NCBI RefSeq assembly: GCF_001625655.1
Contig: NZ_AUYB01000136.1
Location: 105,869 to 169,868 of the forward strand
Source: Pseudoalteromonas luteoviolacea DSM 6061
GTDB lineage: Bacteria; Pseudomonadota; Gammaproteobacteria; Enterobacterales; Alteromonadaceae
Direction: 5' to 3'
DNA: 64,000 nt
Shown: in pieces, positions 51,359 to 60,262 of the stretch
How positions within the stretch are numbered: the stretch's first letter is position 1
Layout: each line of letters starts with the position of its first letter
Notes under the pieces: generated by a model
Told to the model about the DNA's origin: nothing
Databases searched by the model: none
The model's input: the letters and a program-made list of their open reading frames with translations, nothing else
Translations under genes and position numbers: made by a program

Positions 51359-51768
51359 TACTTCTGCTCTTCAGTTGCTAAGTTAATGTTTTTAATACCC
51401 GCAAGTTTGGCTTGGTCAATTACTTTCACCAGTAAATCAGTGGTCACAGACTTATCTGCCTGAATAATGAGAGGCCTTGCATCTTTTCTATTTAAATGTT
51501 CAAGGGTGCTACGAATGCCATGCACTCCAATATTTGCTCCTCCGTATATTACTTGTCCATCATTGGTTATAGCGATTAAGAAGACATTCTTTTCTAAGCG
51601 CTCGCTAGATACTGCTGAAGGTTTGTTTACTTCAACGCCTGTTTCCTTTACGAATACAGTTGTAACAATAAAAAATATCAACAGAATAAATACAACATCT
51701 AGCAGTGGTGCTAAGTCAATCTCATTACTATTTTCTTGCTCAGTGCGCCGTTCAAATGAAGATCTCAT
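51358..51768 (-). CDS. exbD: ExbD-family proton channel subunit
   Basis: The 136-residue protein has a single membrane helix (about 22-43) with the essential Asp in A-P-L-L-D-V-V-F-I-L-L-I-F-F. A periplasmic domain follows with the usual D-G-x-V/I-Y and I-x-A-D-K-x-V segments. It starts inside the exbB stop (ATGA). Confidence 0.92.
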   Translation of the reverse strand: MRSSFERRTEQENSNEIDLAPLLDVVFILLIFFIVTTVFVKETGVEVNKPSAVSSERLEKNVFLIAITNDGQVIYGGANIGVHGIRSTLEHLNRKDARPLIIQADKSVTTDLLVKVIDQAKLAGIKNINLATEEQK

Positions 51769-52148
51769 GAGTGACCTCGCTGTTTTTTTAGTTTGAACAA
51801 TACTAATTGACGGAAAACCAAAGAGGGTATTGCCAGTACTAATCCAAGTTTGGTGGTTATTAGTGCGTTGGAAATACCACCTGACATGATGGCTTGTTGG
51901 CTTAATACTTCAAAGATTGAGATAAATTCAAATGTGTCGAGTAAACCTTGAATTGTACCAAGCAAGCCGAGCAGTGGTTGGGCCGAAATTAAAGCAAGCA
52001 GTCCTGTTTGCCAGTTACGTACTTTTACTTCCCAACCTTGTGAGGGGGAGGCGAAATAAAGATCAAATAAGATGAAATAAGTGAAGCTAGCAAGGCCGAG
52101 CAACGCTAAAACTACTTTGTTTGAAAGTAAAGAAGTCAGCTCAGCCAT
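51765..52148 (-). CDS. exbB: Short ExbB/TolQ-family subunit
   Basis: The 127-residue protein has the ExbB/TolQ segments Q-P-L-L-G-L-L-G-T-I-Q-G-L and G-G-I-S-N-A-L-I-T-T-K-L-G-L-V-L-A-I-P-S-L. At under 130 residues it is shorter than usual ExbB2 (about 170). The ATG at 52148 has AAGGAC upstream and overlaps the preceding gene by 8 bases; 9 extra codons upstream lie inside that gene. Confidence 0.88.
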   Translation of the reverse strand: MAELTSLLSNKVVLALLGLASFTYFILFDLYFASPSQGWEVKVRNWQTGLLALISAQPLLGLLGTIQGLLDTFEFISIFEVLSQQAIMSGGISNALITTKLGLVLAIPSLVFRQLVLFKLKKQRGHS

Positions 52149-53439
52149 GCTGTGGTCCTTTACCTGTAATTTCAACTTTGCTGAGTAGTAGCGCCAGAGT
52201 TTCTAGGGCAGATTGATAGCTTTTTACTTTTCTGGTGAGTAGGGCACTGATTATGAGTGATGGGATCGCAACGATTAAGCCTAACTCAGTTGTAATAAGA
52301 GCTTGAGAAATCCCTCCCGAAACGACCGAAGCATCTCCTGAGCCGAAAACGTTCATCATCATGAATGTATGGATCATACCCGAAACAGTACCAAGTAGCC
52401 CAAGCAGTGGTGCGACCGCAGCACACGTTGTCACAACTCCTATGTATTTTTCATTGCTTGCTTTGTATTTTGACAGTTGGGCTATTAATAAGTCATCACG
52501 TTTTTGAGAGACTGGATTTTTATCTATAATACCCATGAGTGACTTTTGAATAGGCTCTAAATCTTCAATTAGCACGGCGAATTCATCAACAGCCAATGGT
52601 TTATCGTTAAATACCGACATCTGGGTTTCTAGTTTTTTGAGGTTTGGCAAACGAGTAAGCTGAACACTTTTAACTATACCAATAATTAGTGCCGCCAATG
52701 CGAAGCAAATAATAGGGACTGCCCAAGTTCCACCGCGTTCGATGTACTCAAGAAAAGAAAATTGAGTTTGATTGAGTTTCGCAGCATTGCCCAAAGTTGG
52801 ATCAAAGGTAATGCGAGATACTCCATGCTCTTTTAGCGCTGATATATGTGTATATATATTGCCTTCACTCGTAAAAGGATGAACTTGAGCTTTATCACTG
52901 CTTCCAATTCTTGAAACGATACCGGCTTCTTCATTATTAATCGCGTATTCAATAGGACCAATTTTAATACTTTCAAAGTTGGCCAATTTGTTATCGCTGC
53001 CGATAAGCTGTGTTGAGCGAAAGCGAGGCGTCAGTTTTGAATCGAATTGTGCAATAAAATGCATGGTATTAAGCCTACCAGTTTCATTCGAAATCTTACT
53101 GTTTGTTTGCTGCTCGAAAGATGTGATTAACTGTAGTTGGTAGTTTTGTTGGGCTTGCCATTGTTGATTACGCGTTTTTAAGTTATCGATATTTATTAGT
53201 TGTTCATCTTCTAATCTGCGTATGTTTTTTGCCTGACTACGAAGTGCCTTTACACGCTGCAACTGCGCATGAAGCTTATTGGCAAGTGCCTTATGCTCTT
53301 TGTCTATTTTTAATTGTGAGGCTTCAAGTTTATTCTTTGCAATTGCAATACGACTCAGTAATTCATTGGAAGTATTCGAGTTGCCTTTAGCGGCAAAGCT
53401 ACAAACCAAAAATAGAGTAAAGCTGATTATTCGTATCAT
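52141..53439 (-). CDS. TtpC-like ExbB/TolQ protein with periplasmic coiled coil
   Basis: The 432-residue protein has a signal peptide, a long coiled-coil periplasmic part (about 25-115) and a further periplasmic domain. Three membrane segments then end in the ExbB signature P-L-L-G-L-L-G-T-V-S-G-M and G-G-I-S-Q-A-L-I-T-T-E-L-G-L. This matches TtpC, the extra ExbB-like subunit required by the Vibrio TonB2 system. It overlaps the DUF3450 gene by 4 bases. Confidence 0.85.
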   Translation of the reverse strand: MIRIISFTLFLVCSFAAKGNSNTSNELLSRIAIAKNKLEASQLKIDKEHKALANKLHAQLQRVKALRSQAKNIRRLEDEQLINIDNLKTRNQQWQAQQNYQLQLITSFEQQTNSKISNETGRLNTMHFIAQFDSKLTPRFRSTQLIGSDNKLANFESIKIGPIEYAINNEEAGIVSRIGSSDKAQVHPFTSEGNIYTHISALKEHGVSRITFDPTLGNAAKLNQTQFSFLEYIERGGTWAVPIICFALAALIIGIVKSVQLTRLPNLKKLETQMSVFNDKPLAVDEFAVLIEDLEPIQKSLMGIIDKNPVSQKRDDLLIAQLSKYKASNEKYIGVVTTCAAVAPLLGLLGTVSGMIHTFMMMNVFGSGDASVVSGGISQALITTELGLIVAIPSLIISALLTRKVKSYQSALETLALLLSKVEITGKGPQHG

Positions 53440-54221
53440 AGCTTGTCTCCGTATCTTCGCTCTATCGCAAGGGGCAGTTGAACATAACGAGCCCTTGTAG
53501 GTTGCTTTATTATGTCAGTAACTGCAGATATTTGAGCATTAGATAATTCAGTTCCTAGAATTTGTGTTGTTTGCGGACCATGCCACCAATGCCACTTGCT
53601 GTTATCACTTCTACCATACCCGTAGTATTGTTTGTCTGCTGATATATACCAACCTTGAGATAGTCCTAGATAGACTTGCTCAGCGAGGATTGATTTGCTC
53701 TCGTCTTTTGAAAATGATACTAAGCCCGTGTGAAATACAACTTGATCATCGAAATCGTAAGCTTGTTTGAATAGTTTTAGAATGCTGTCTAATTTGTTTG
53801 AGTTCGCCTGGGGGGCTAAAGTTATAAGTGTCTCTTGCCACTTTTTCTGTAACGGTAAAGGAAGCCTTGGCTGTACAGACTGCATGTAATTTACAAGGTT
53901 GTCCAAATCCGTAGCCAATGAAGCGTCATACTCTTCGAATTCTGCTTGTTGTGTGATGAGTTTTTGCCTTTGTTGCGACACTTCATTTTTATTACTGCGG
54001 TTTCTCTCAAGTAATCGTTCGAGCTCTTGTTGTTCTTTTTGTAATAGTGAAATTTGTTGCTGTAGCTTTGTTTTTCGCTCAGCCCAGACGGAATTTAATG
54101 TGCTTTGTTGTTTTTCTAGTTTAAGCCACTGATCAATGAGTTGAATATCTTGGTTAGCAGATGCTCCAAAACACATAACCCAAAAGGTTAGTACGAGCAT
54201 TGGGCGAAGATATTTTGCCAC
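53436..54221 (-). CDS. DUF3450 periplasmic coiled-coil protein
   Basis: The 261-residue protein starts at GTG (54221). It has a signal peptide (cleavage near G-A-S-A-N) and long coiled coil (about 30-115). The DUF3450 end follows, with Y-L-G-L-S-Q-G-W-Y-I-S-A-D, W-H-W-W and A-x-I-x-x-V-T-D-I-I. DUF3450 genes lead TtpC-type TonB operons in Alteromonadales. It is the first gene of the seven-gene operon. Confidence 0.85.
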   Translation of the reverse strand: MAKYLRPMLVLTFWVMCFGASANQDIQLIDQWLKLEKQQSTLNSVWAERKTKLQQQISLLQKEQQELERLLERNRSNKNEVSQQRQKLITQQAEFEEYDASLATDLDNLVNYMQSVQPRLPLPLQKKWQETLITLAPQANSNKLDSILKLFKQAYDFDDQVVFHTGLVSFSKDESKSILAEQVYLGLSQGWYISADKQYYGYGRSDNSKWHWWHGPQTTQILGTELSNAQISAVTDIIKQPTRARYVQLPLAIERRYGDKL

Positions 54222-54519
54222 TATAAACTTCCTTATTGTTGTTCGATATATATGTTGTGATTAATAGTTGTGCAATATTTATATTAGAAAGGCTGTTGAT
54301 AAAATGTCAATTAGACTATTTAACACACATTATTAATATGAATTTTATTGAATTTAGAGGGGTATCAATTAAGTGCTAACTGTTGATAGTTATACGTTTT
54401 AAGGCAATAAAATAATAAAAGCGCTACATTATTGCTAAGTTATAAATTTATTAATTATATCTGTTGATTATTTTTCAATCGGAATGATTGCAATAAAAGA
54501 AGGGGAATTGGGTATTTTT
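54222..54519. other. Promoter region of the TonB2-type operon
   Basis: AT-rich region between the DUF3450 start and the receptor terminator, both on the minus strand. I looked for a GATAATGATAATCATTATC-like Fur box and saw none. Confidence 0.4.
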
Positions 54520-54558
54520 AAAAGCTGTACAACGAGTGCCGCTCGCTATACAGCTTTT
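54520..54558 (-). terminator. Terminator of the TonB-dependent receptor gene
   Basis: AAAAGCTGTA (54520) pairs with TACAGCTTTT (ending 54558); the interior CGAG/CTCG forms a second stem. On the minus strand the hairpin is followed by a T run. It lies 12 bases after the receptor stop. Confidence 0.82.
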
Positions 54559-54570
54559 GACTGTTCCTAA

Positions 54571-57102
54571 TTAAAAGCTAAAACTGACTTTTGCATAGTA
54601 AGTCATACCGTCAAAGCCATAGGGCAGTGCTCTCAATGGGTAGCGCATTGCACCATTGGTAATGAAGTTTAATACCTCATCCTCACCAAGTTCGTCAGGT
54701 GTTTCATCGAAAATATTATCAATACCCACAGATAAATTAAGATTTTCAGTTAGCTCATAACCAAAATTCACGTCAACTAAGACCGCGGACTCTACTACAC
54801 TGGTCTGTTGCCAGCTATTTGTAGGAGATAGAAAATCTGGAAGAACAATGTGTCTACCAGCAAAGTAACTTACTTCGGTTTCGCCAAAATAATTGAACCT
54901 CAACAACGAAGACCATTGCTCAGTTTGATAATCAAACGTCAAAGTAGCTCGTTCTTGTGGTTGCCCATGAGTTAAAAACGAACGACGCTGCTCATCAAGT
55001 GCAATGGTATCTGGAATGCCTTCAGGTGAATTGACTCTATCGATGGTCGTTTCATTTTTATTAGCTGCAAAGGTAATTTCAAGCTCGCCATCTCCAAAAT
55101 CGGTATTGTATGATGCAATTAAATCAACCCCTTTGGTGGTTGAGTCTAAAGAGTTCGAGAAGAAGTTCCCTTGAACAGCGCCTGTGGCTTTTAGGGCGGT
55201 ATTTGCGTCGGCAAAATTTGTAAGTTCAGCGCTATCGGCACCGATAAAGCTGCCTAAGTTAATTCTGTCGTAAATTTTGATTTGATAGAAATCTAAAGTT
55301 AGCGATAAATTGCTGCTAACATCCCAAGCTAAACCCAAGTTGTAGTTATCTGATGATTCGAGTTTTAATCCATCAATCCCGAGTGCAGAAGGGAAAGGAG
55401 ATCCTGCCGTTGCGGTATATGAAGTCGCTAGAGAGCCATCACCACCTAATGTGGTTGTAAAAGCTGTGTATCCTGATTGTTGAAGGGATGGTGCTCTGAA
55501 GCCTGTAGAGGCTGCGGCTCTGACAGCTAGATCCTCTGTAATTTCATAGCGGCTAGCTAACTTCCAAATGGTGTCATCACCAGAGTCGGAGACGTCTTCA
55601 TATCTGAGTGCTGCACTAACGAGCCAATTCTCATTGAGTAGGGTTTCAGCTTCGATGTAAATGGCGTGACTTGAACGGTCTGCGTTGTTTGCTGCATCTG
55701 GTCTAAGGCCTTGGTATGCTTGAAAACCACAATCAGCAAATACTTCAGAATCTATTACAGAAGCAAACGAACGCTCTGCGTTGGACGCACCACACGCATA
55801 AGAAGCGACTTCACCAGGCACAATTTGATAGTTCTCTTTACGATATTCTGCACCAATAGATAGGTAGATTGGCTCGGCATTGTCTCTATCGATTACCCCA
55901 TTGATATCTAAATTTGTGGTCCATTGATCAAAACGGAATCCACCAGAGTATCCACCTCTAGGTCCAGCATTGTCAGCGATATCTTGGTTGCTAGCGTTTG
56001 GATTATTTGCAAGGTACTCTGCTGCGTAGGACGCATTGATAGTATTCGACGAAGAGTAGTCGTACTGGTTTTCACCATATACAGTTGAAAAATCAAAGTT
56101 CCAATCTGGATTAATATCGCCTTTTATACCAATTGCGAAGGAGATATCTTCCGCTTCATTATCAATACGAGGTAAAAAACCGTCAGGGTATACTTGCGGT
56201 ACGTTACGTTCTGCACGATCAAAATCACGATAAAAACCATTGCCTAGGGCCGTTCTATTGGAATAACCAGCAAATGAGTAGAGTTCTTTGTCTCCCACAG
56301 GGAGCGCTGCGTTGTAGAAAACAGAAATAAACTCACTGTCTGAATTTCCTTGACGCCAGCGAACAGATTCTGACAGTTCACCTTTTGCAATTGTAGATGA
56401 TCCCCCAGTATCTCTTTCTGCTCTATTGGTGCCGTCCGCATCTCTATATTCTAAAGATACGTTGATAAAGCCACCTTCATTACCAATATCGAAACCGCGG
56501 TTCAAGCCAAGTGCATACGTATCACCATCACCTTCTCCAGTTGAACTACCTTGGAAAAACCCGGTAGTGACACCAGTCGAATCATTCAGAGATAAGTTGA
56601 TTACGCCTGCAATTGCATCGGAACCATATCTTGCTGCAGCACCGTCTCGTAAAATTTCAACATTTTTTAGTGCCATCATTGGAATGGAATTCATGTCAGT
56701 TCCCGCAGCGCCTGCGCCTACTGTCCCTGACAAGCCGAAGATGGCTTGAGTATGTCGCCTTTTACCATTGATTAGCACCAATGTTTGATCTGGTTGTAAC
56801 CCTCTCAAAGTTGCTGGACGAAATAAATCTGAACCATCAGATACTTGAGTTCTACTAAAGTTAAAAGAGGGGGCAATTGATTGAAGGCTTTGCCCTAATT
56901 CTGTGAAACCACCTTTATTAAGTTGCTCGGTATCTAATATATCAATTGGAGAGGTCGACTCGGTGGCGGTACGGTTAGAAACTTTTGAACCGAGAACTGA
57001 AATAGTTTCAATTTTTTCTTCGGCTGGTTCATTGGCTTGCGCCATCGTGGTACTGGCCAATAGTGCTAACGCTATTGGTGATAGCTTGAGAGATCCTGTC
57101 AT
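54571..57102 (-). CDS. TonB-dependent outer membrane receptor
   Basis: The 843-residue protein has a signal peptide (cleavage after M-A-Q-A, about 23) and a likely TonB box E-T-I-S-V near residue 32. A plug domain follows (S-P-I-D-I-L-D-T-E, A-T-L-R-G-L-Q-P-D-Q-T-L-V-L-I-N-G-K-R-R-H, with G-S-D-A-I-A-G-V-I-N), then a 22-strand barrel ending in Phe (S-F-S-F). Two Cys pairs lie in extracellular loops. The ligand is unknown; it has the general look of receptors for peptides, sugars or other organic ligands. It is upstream of the TonB2 operon on the same strand but separated by a terminator. Confidence 0.92.
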   Translation of the reverse strand: MTGSLKLSPIALALLASTTMAQANEPAEEKIETISVLGSKVSNRTATESTSPIDILDTEQLNKGGFTELGQSLQSIAPSFNFSRTQVSDGSDLFRPATLRGLQPDQTLVLINGKRRHTQAIFGLSGTVGAGAAGTDMNSIPMMALKNVEILRDGAAARYGSDAIAGVINLSLNDSTGVTTGFFQGSSTGEGDGDTYALGLNRGFDIGNEGGFINVSLEYRDADGTNRAERDTGGSSTIAKGELSESVRWRQGNSDSEFISVFYNAALPVGDKELYSFAGYSNRTALGNGFYRDFDRAERNVPQVYPDGFLPRIDNEAEDISFAIGIKGDINPDWNFDFSTVYGENQYDYSSSNTINASYAAEYLANNPNASNQDIADNAGPRGGYSGGFRFDQWTTNLDINGVIDRDNAEPIYLSIGAEYRKENYQIVPGEVASYACGASNAERSFASVIDSEVFADCGFQAYQGLRPDAANNADRSSHAIYIEAETLLNENWLVSAALRYEDVSDSGDDTIWKLASRYEITEDLAVRAAASTGFRAPSLQQSGYTAFTTTLGGDGSLATSYTATAGSPFPSALGIDGLKLESSDNYNLGLAWDVSSNLSLTLDFYQIKIYDRINLGSFIGADSAELTNFADANTALKATGAVQGNFFSNSLDSTTKGVDLIASYNTDFGDGELEITFAANKNETTIDRVNSPEGIPDTIALDEQRRSFLTHGQPQERATLTFDYQTEQWSSLLRFNYFGETEVSYFAGRHIVLPDFLSPTNSWQQTSVVESAVLVDVNFGYELTENLNLSVGIDNIFDETPDELGEDEVLNFITNGAMRYPLRALPYGFDGMTYYAKVSFSF

Positions 57103-57224
57103 AACTTACTACTCTATAATTATTTTTTATTTTAACGGCTTTGCCTGCCTTAGACGTTGTCATAAATAAAACTCAAGTGCAATATATTTGTTCTAAATAT
57201 GTAAACAGAATATCGTGCGTAACA

Positions 57225-58148
57225 CTATGAATTACCTTCAAGTATTTGTGCTGCAATAGTTTCGAGCTCAGAACGCAGCCATATTAGACCTTGGTCTAAG
57301 TTGAATGAAGGATGCCACACCATGAACAATTTATAGTCAGGCAGAGCTAGAGGTGGTTCTAATATCTGTACATTTTCAGAGTCCTGTTGCCTAAGTAAGA
57401 GTGCTGGGACTGTAGCGATTAAATCACAGTTGCTCACCAGTTCAACTGCGTTCATAAGTTGGGGCACTATGGCCGCTATTTGACGTGTTTTTCCGAGTCT
57501 TTCAAGTTCATTGTCTAAGCTTGCGCTTTCAGCTCCCCAAGGAGAGATGAGTACATGTTTTGCGCTTAGGTAAGCCTCTAAAGAAAGTTTATTTAAAACT
57601 ATCGGGTGTTGTTTCTTAGCAATGACGCGATAGTGCCCAGATATTAATTTCTGCTGGCTCAGATTATTTGCAAAAGCATGTGCGTGACTAAATGTCAGTA
57701 CCAAGTCGATATGATTAGAAGACAATGCTTGAATTGGGATCTCCGAACTAAGATCAATGACCTTAATTCGTATATTGCTGTTAAGTGTAGACAGTGTGTT
57801 TAGCAGAGGATAGATAAACAGTTTAGTTGTGAAGTCTGTTGCGGCAATGACAAATTGGCGCCTAGAAGTATTCATCTCAAAACTGTCAATGCTTTTGGCA
57901 ATTTGACTGAGTAACTCTATACCTTGTTGTGCGAGAGGTTGAATATCGATTGCTTTTTGTGTGGGTAGCATCTTTCCTTTAACTCGAACAAATAGCGGAT
58001 CGTTAAAGGCTATTCGGAGTCTTTTTAACGCGTGGCTCATTGCTGATTGACTCAAACTTAAGTTATCAGCTGCATCGGATACACTTTGCGTTTTGTAAAG
58101 TGCGTCAAGCACTAGCCATAAGTTCTGATCAAATTGTCTGAGATCCAT
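57225..58148 (-). CDS. LysR-family transcriptional regulator
   Basis: The 307-residue protein, starting M-D-L-R-Q-F-D-Q-N-L, has an N-terminal winged helix (S-V-S-D-A-A-D-N-L-S-L-S-Q-S-A-M-S-H-A-L-K-R-L) of the NodD-like branch of LysR, and a co-inducer domain. The start at 58148 follows family consensus; the frame runs on to 58208. It is divergent from the cupin gene and upstream of the receptor, so it may control either. A TTCA-N8-TGAA inverted repeat lies close to the start. Confidence 0.85.
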   Translation of the reverse strand: MDLRQFDQNLWLVLDALYKTQSVSDAADNLSLSQSAMSHALKRLRIAFNDPLFVRVKGKMLPTQKAIDIQPLAQQGIELLSQIAKSIDSFEMNTSRRQFVIAATDFTTKLFIYPLLNTLSTLNSNIRIKVIDLSSEIPIQALSSNHIDLVLTFSHAHAFANNLSQQKLISGHYRVIAKKQHPIVLNKLSLEAYLSAKHVLISPWGAESASLDNELERLGKTRQIAAIVPQLMNAVELVSNCDLIATVPALLLRQQDSENVQILEPPLALPDYKLFMVWHPSFNLDQGLIWLRSELETIAAQILEGNS

Positions 58149-58244
58149 TGTATGTACCAAATTCATGTATATCTGAAAAATGTACATTTGATTCATCTGA
58201 TATTGCAACTTAATCTAGTTTTAGATAACTCAGGAATAATTAAG

Positions 58245-58613
58245 ATGAATAAGAACTCAGTAATTAATTTTGCACAAAAGCTGGCATTGATTAATGAACA
58301 TTGGTCACCCAAAGTAGTTGCGCAACTCAATGACTATCAACTGAAGTTGGTAAAAGTAAAAGGGGAGTTTACTTGGCATCAACATGTTGATACAGATGAA
58401 TTATTCCTCGTTATAAAAGGTTCGATGGATATCCATTTTAAAGACAGGGTTGTACCATTAACAAGTGGTGAGATGTACGTAGTTAAAAAAGGCGAAGAAC
58501 ATAAACCGGTTGCAACCGATGAGTGTCATATTTTAATTATCGAACCAAGTGGAGTGGTAAATACAGGTGACGCAGGTGGTGAGTTGACAGCGGATAATGA
58601 TGTCTGGATTTGA
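58245..58613 (+). CDS. Small cupin-domain protein
   Basis: A 122-residue protein with one cupin fold: W-H-Q-H-V-D-T-D-E-L-F-L-V-I-K-G supplies two His and a Glu, and the second motif is V-K-K-G-E-E-H-K-P. All metal ligands expected for a cupin are present. The ATG at 58245 has CAGGAA upstream. It is divergent from a LysR gene. Possibly a small isomerase or dioxygenase, or a sensor; the substrate is unknown. Confidence 0.82.
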   Translation: MNKNSVINFAQKLALINEHWSPKVVAQLNDYQLKLVKVKGEFTWHQHVDTDELFLVIKGSMDIHFKDRVVPLTSGEMYVVKKGEEHKPVATDECHILIIEPSGVVNTGDAGGELTADNDVWI

Positions 58614-58659
58614 ATCTAAATAAGACTAGGGCCAAATCATTAGCCCCAAAGTTAATTTT

Positions 58660-60144
58660 TTAAAGGTTGTTTATGTGAAAGGTCGTTCTTTCATGCACGA
58701 TGCCATGGAGAATAACACTTTTAATTTTGTTATAGGCTTCTACGCTCGTGAGAGGATTTGATCTTAGAAGCAATAAATTCGCTACCTTACCAGGCAATAC
58801 TGCCCCATATTTAGACTCAAGTTGATAGGCTTTGGCATTGTTTATCGTTGCACTGGCTAACAAGCCAACAAGATCAACACCAGCGTGATGCATATCCCTT
58901 AGCTCCCAGAAAGTGGACAACCCAGGTTGAGAAGCATAAGTGGGTGCTGGTGGCGTATCGGAGCCCAATAATATTGGCGCTCCTTTTTTGTAAAGGTAAT
59001 TTAAAACACGCTTGCCGTTAGTTTGTTTGGACTGCATGTATTTAAATTTTTGCTGGTGGCTCATGGCCTTCCACCCTGACAACATCTCTCTGGCAAACCA
59101 CTGACCATTAGGGGACTTGTACCAATCCAACTGCCAATTTGGTAGCACTGTTTTGTATTTATTTTTATTTAAGTGACCGGGAACCATCACGTCTGTGAGG
59201 CTGCGCATTACGTTTAAAGAAGGCTGATAATAGGTATTTTTCTTCAGAATCTGATTCGCAACGCGTTTTACATTTATTGGTAGGCTGTTAGCGAGACTCG
59301 CTTCTTGCTGGTGTTCATCCAACCAGTTCCATATACCGTGTGCCAATATATCTATATTGTTTTGTAGCGCAATTGATTGCATATCTGTGGCATTGGCATG
59401 GACCATAACCGGTAGCTTTAGTCTATTTGCTTCAGAGGTTATTTCTTTGACACTTTCCTGATTGATGAGCCGGATATTCTTAGCTTTATCAAAACCATCT
59501 TCTATAAAAATTTTAGCGCAGATTGCGCCATCTTTTTTGAGTCTTCTGACCGCAGTTTTTGCTTGATGCAAAGATGTTATTGATGGAGTCGATAGGTGGC
59601 TCGGATCATCGTGTTGATGAACGTAATAGGCTCGCTGTTTATGAAGGTTTTGGTATTTAATTCCTTGGGCCGCATAGCCTTGATAGATTGGCATTGCGCC
59701 GCAAAAATAAGCATCAGGTGAAAATGAATGACTGTTAAACTCAGCTATGCCCTGTGCCGTATTTGCTGGGTCGATGACTTGTGTAACACCGTAGTACAAA
59801 TAATTGGCCCCTTGGCGTTTTAAAAATTGGGATTGCATTTTTTTGGCATCGTTATCTGTTTTTAATAGTCCAGGCATTGTTCTTAAGTGTGTATGGCTGT
59901 CGGTTAAACCTGGAATTAAAAATAGCCCATTTGCATCTATCATTGTGTTGGCAATTGGCCTAGTCGAGTTATTTGATACTTCAATTATTTTTCCATTGCT
60001 AATTGAGACCCAATGATTAGTTTTTATGGATACTTCACTTTGGTTGATTGGTGATATAATGGTTGCATTATCGATTAGCAAATCTACTTTGGCGTGTGCT
60101 AAGTTAGCTGCCAGTAGAGAGAGTATTTGAGCATATTTTTTCAT
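58660..60144 (-). CDS. Secreted amidohydrolase
   Basis: The 494-residue protein has a signal peptide (cleavage near A-H-A-K, residue 18) and the amidohydrolase barrel. It shows the metal pair in D-S-H-T-H-L, a probable carboxylated Lys in A-K-I-F-I, V-H-A-N-A, A-H-G-I-W and the catalytic Asp in L-L-G-S-D-T-P. The C-terminal V-A-N-L-L-L-L-x-x-N-P-L is typical of imidazolonepropionase/prolidase-like amidohydrolases. Export suggests a role in degrading an external amide, peptide or cyclic compound. Confidence 0.85.
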   Translation of the reverse strand: MKKYAQILSLLAANLAHAKVDLLIDNATIISPINQSEVSIKTNHWVSISNGKIIEVSNNSTRPIANTMIDANGLFLIPGLTDSHTHLRTMPGLLKTDNDAKKMQSQFLKRQGANYLYYGVTQVIDPANTAQGIAEFNSHSFSPDAYFCGAMPIYQGYAAQGIKYQNLHKQRAYYVHQHDDPSHLSTPSITSLHQAKTAVRRLKKDGAICAKIFIEDGFDKAKNIRLINQESVKEITSEANRLKLPVMVHANATDMQSIALQNNIDILAHGIWNWLDEHQQEASLANSLPINVKRVANQILKKNTYYQPSLNVMRSLTDVMVPGHLNKNKYKTVLPNWQLDWYKSPNGQWFAREMLSGWKAMSHQQKFKYMQSKQTNGKRVLNYLYKKGAPILLGSDTPPAPTYASQPGLSTFWELRDMHHAGVDLVGLLASATINNAKAYQLESKYGAVLPGKVANLLLLRSNPLTSVEAYNKIKSVILHGIVHERTTFHINNL

Positions 60145-60262
60145 ATAACCTCCTGTAAAAAGGCGAACTTAAAACAACCTGGGCATTAGGAAATGAAATT
60201 CTCATAACAGAGAACTAAAATTTTTCTTAAAAAAATAAAAAGCAATAAAAACAAAAAGTAAT

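Noticed and set aside
56426..56749. 107-codon plus-strand ORF inside the TonB-dependent receptor
   Set aside because: Lies wholly antisense to a well-supported coding region; Pro/Ser-rich composition is what reverse reading of that region gives.
57103..57224. Fur box upstream of the TonB-dependent receptor
   Set aside because: I looked for a GATAATGATAATCATTATC-like sequence on both strands and saw no acceptable match.
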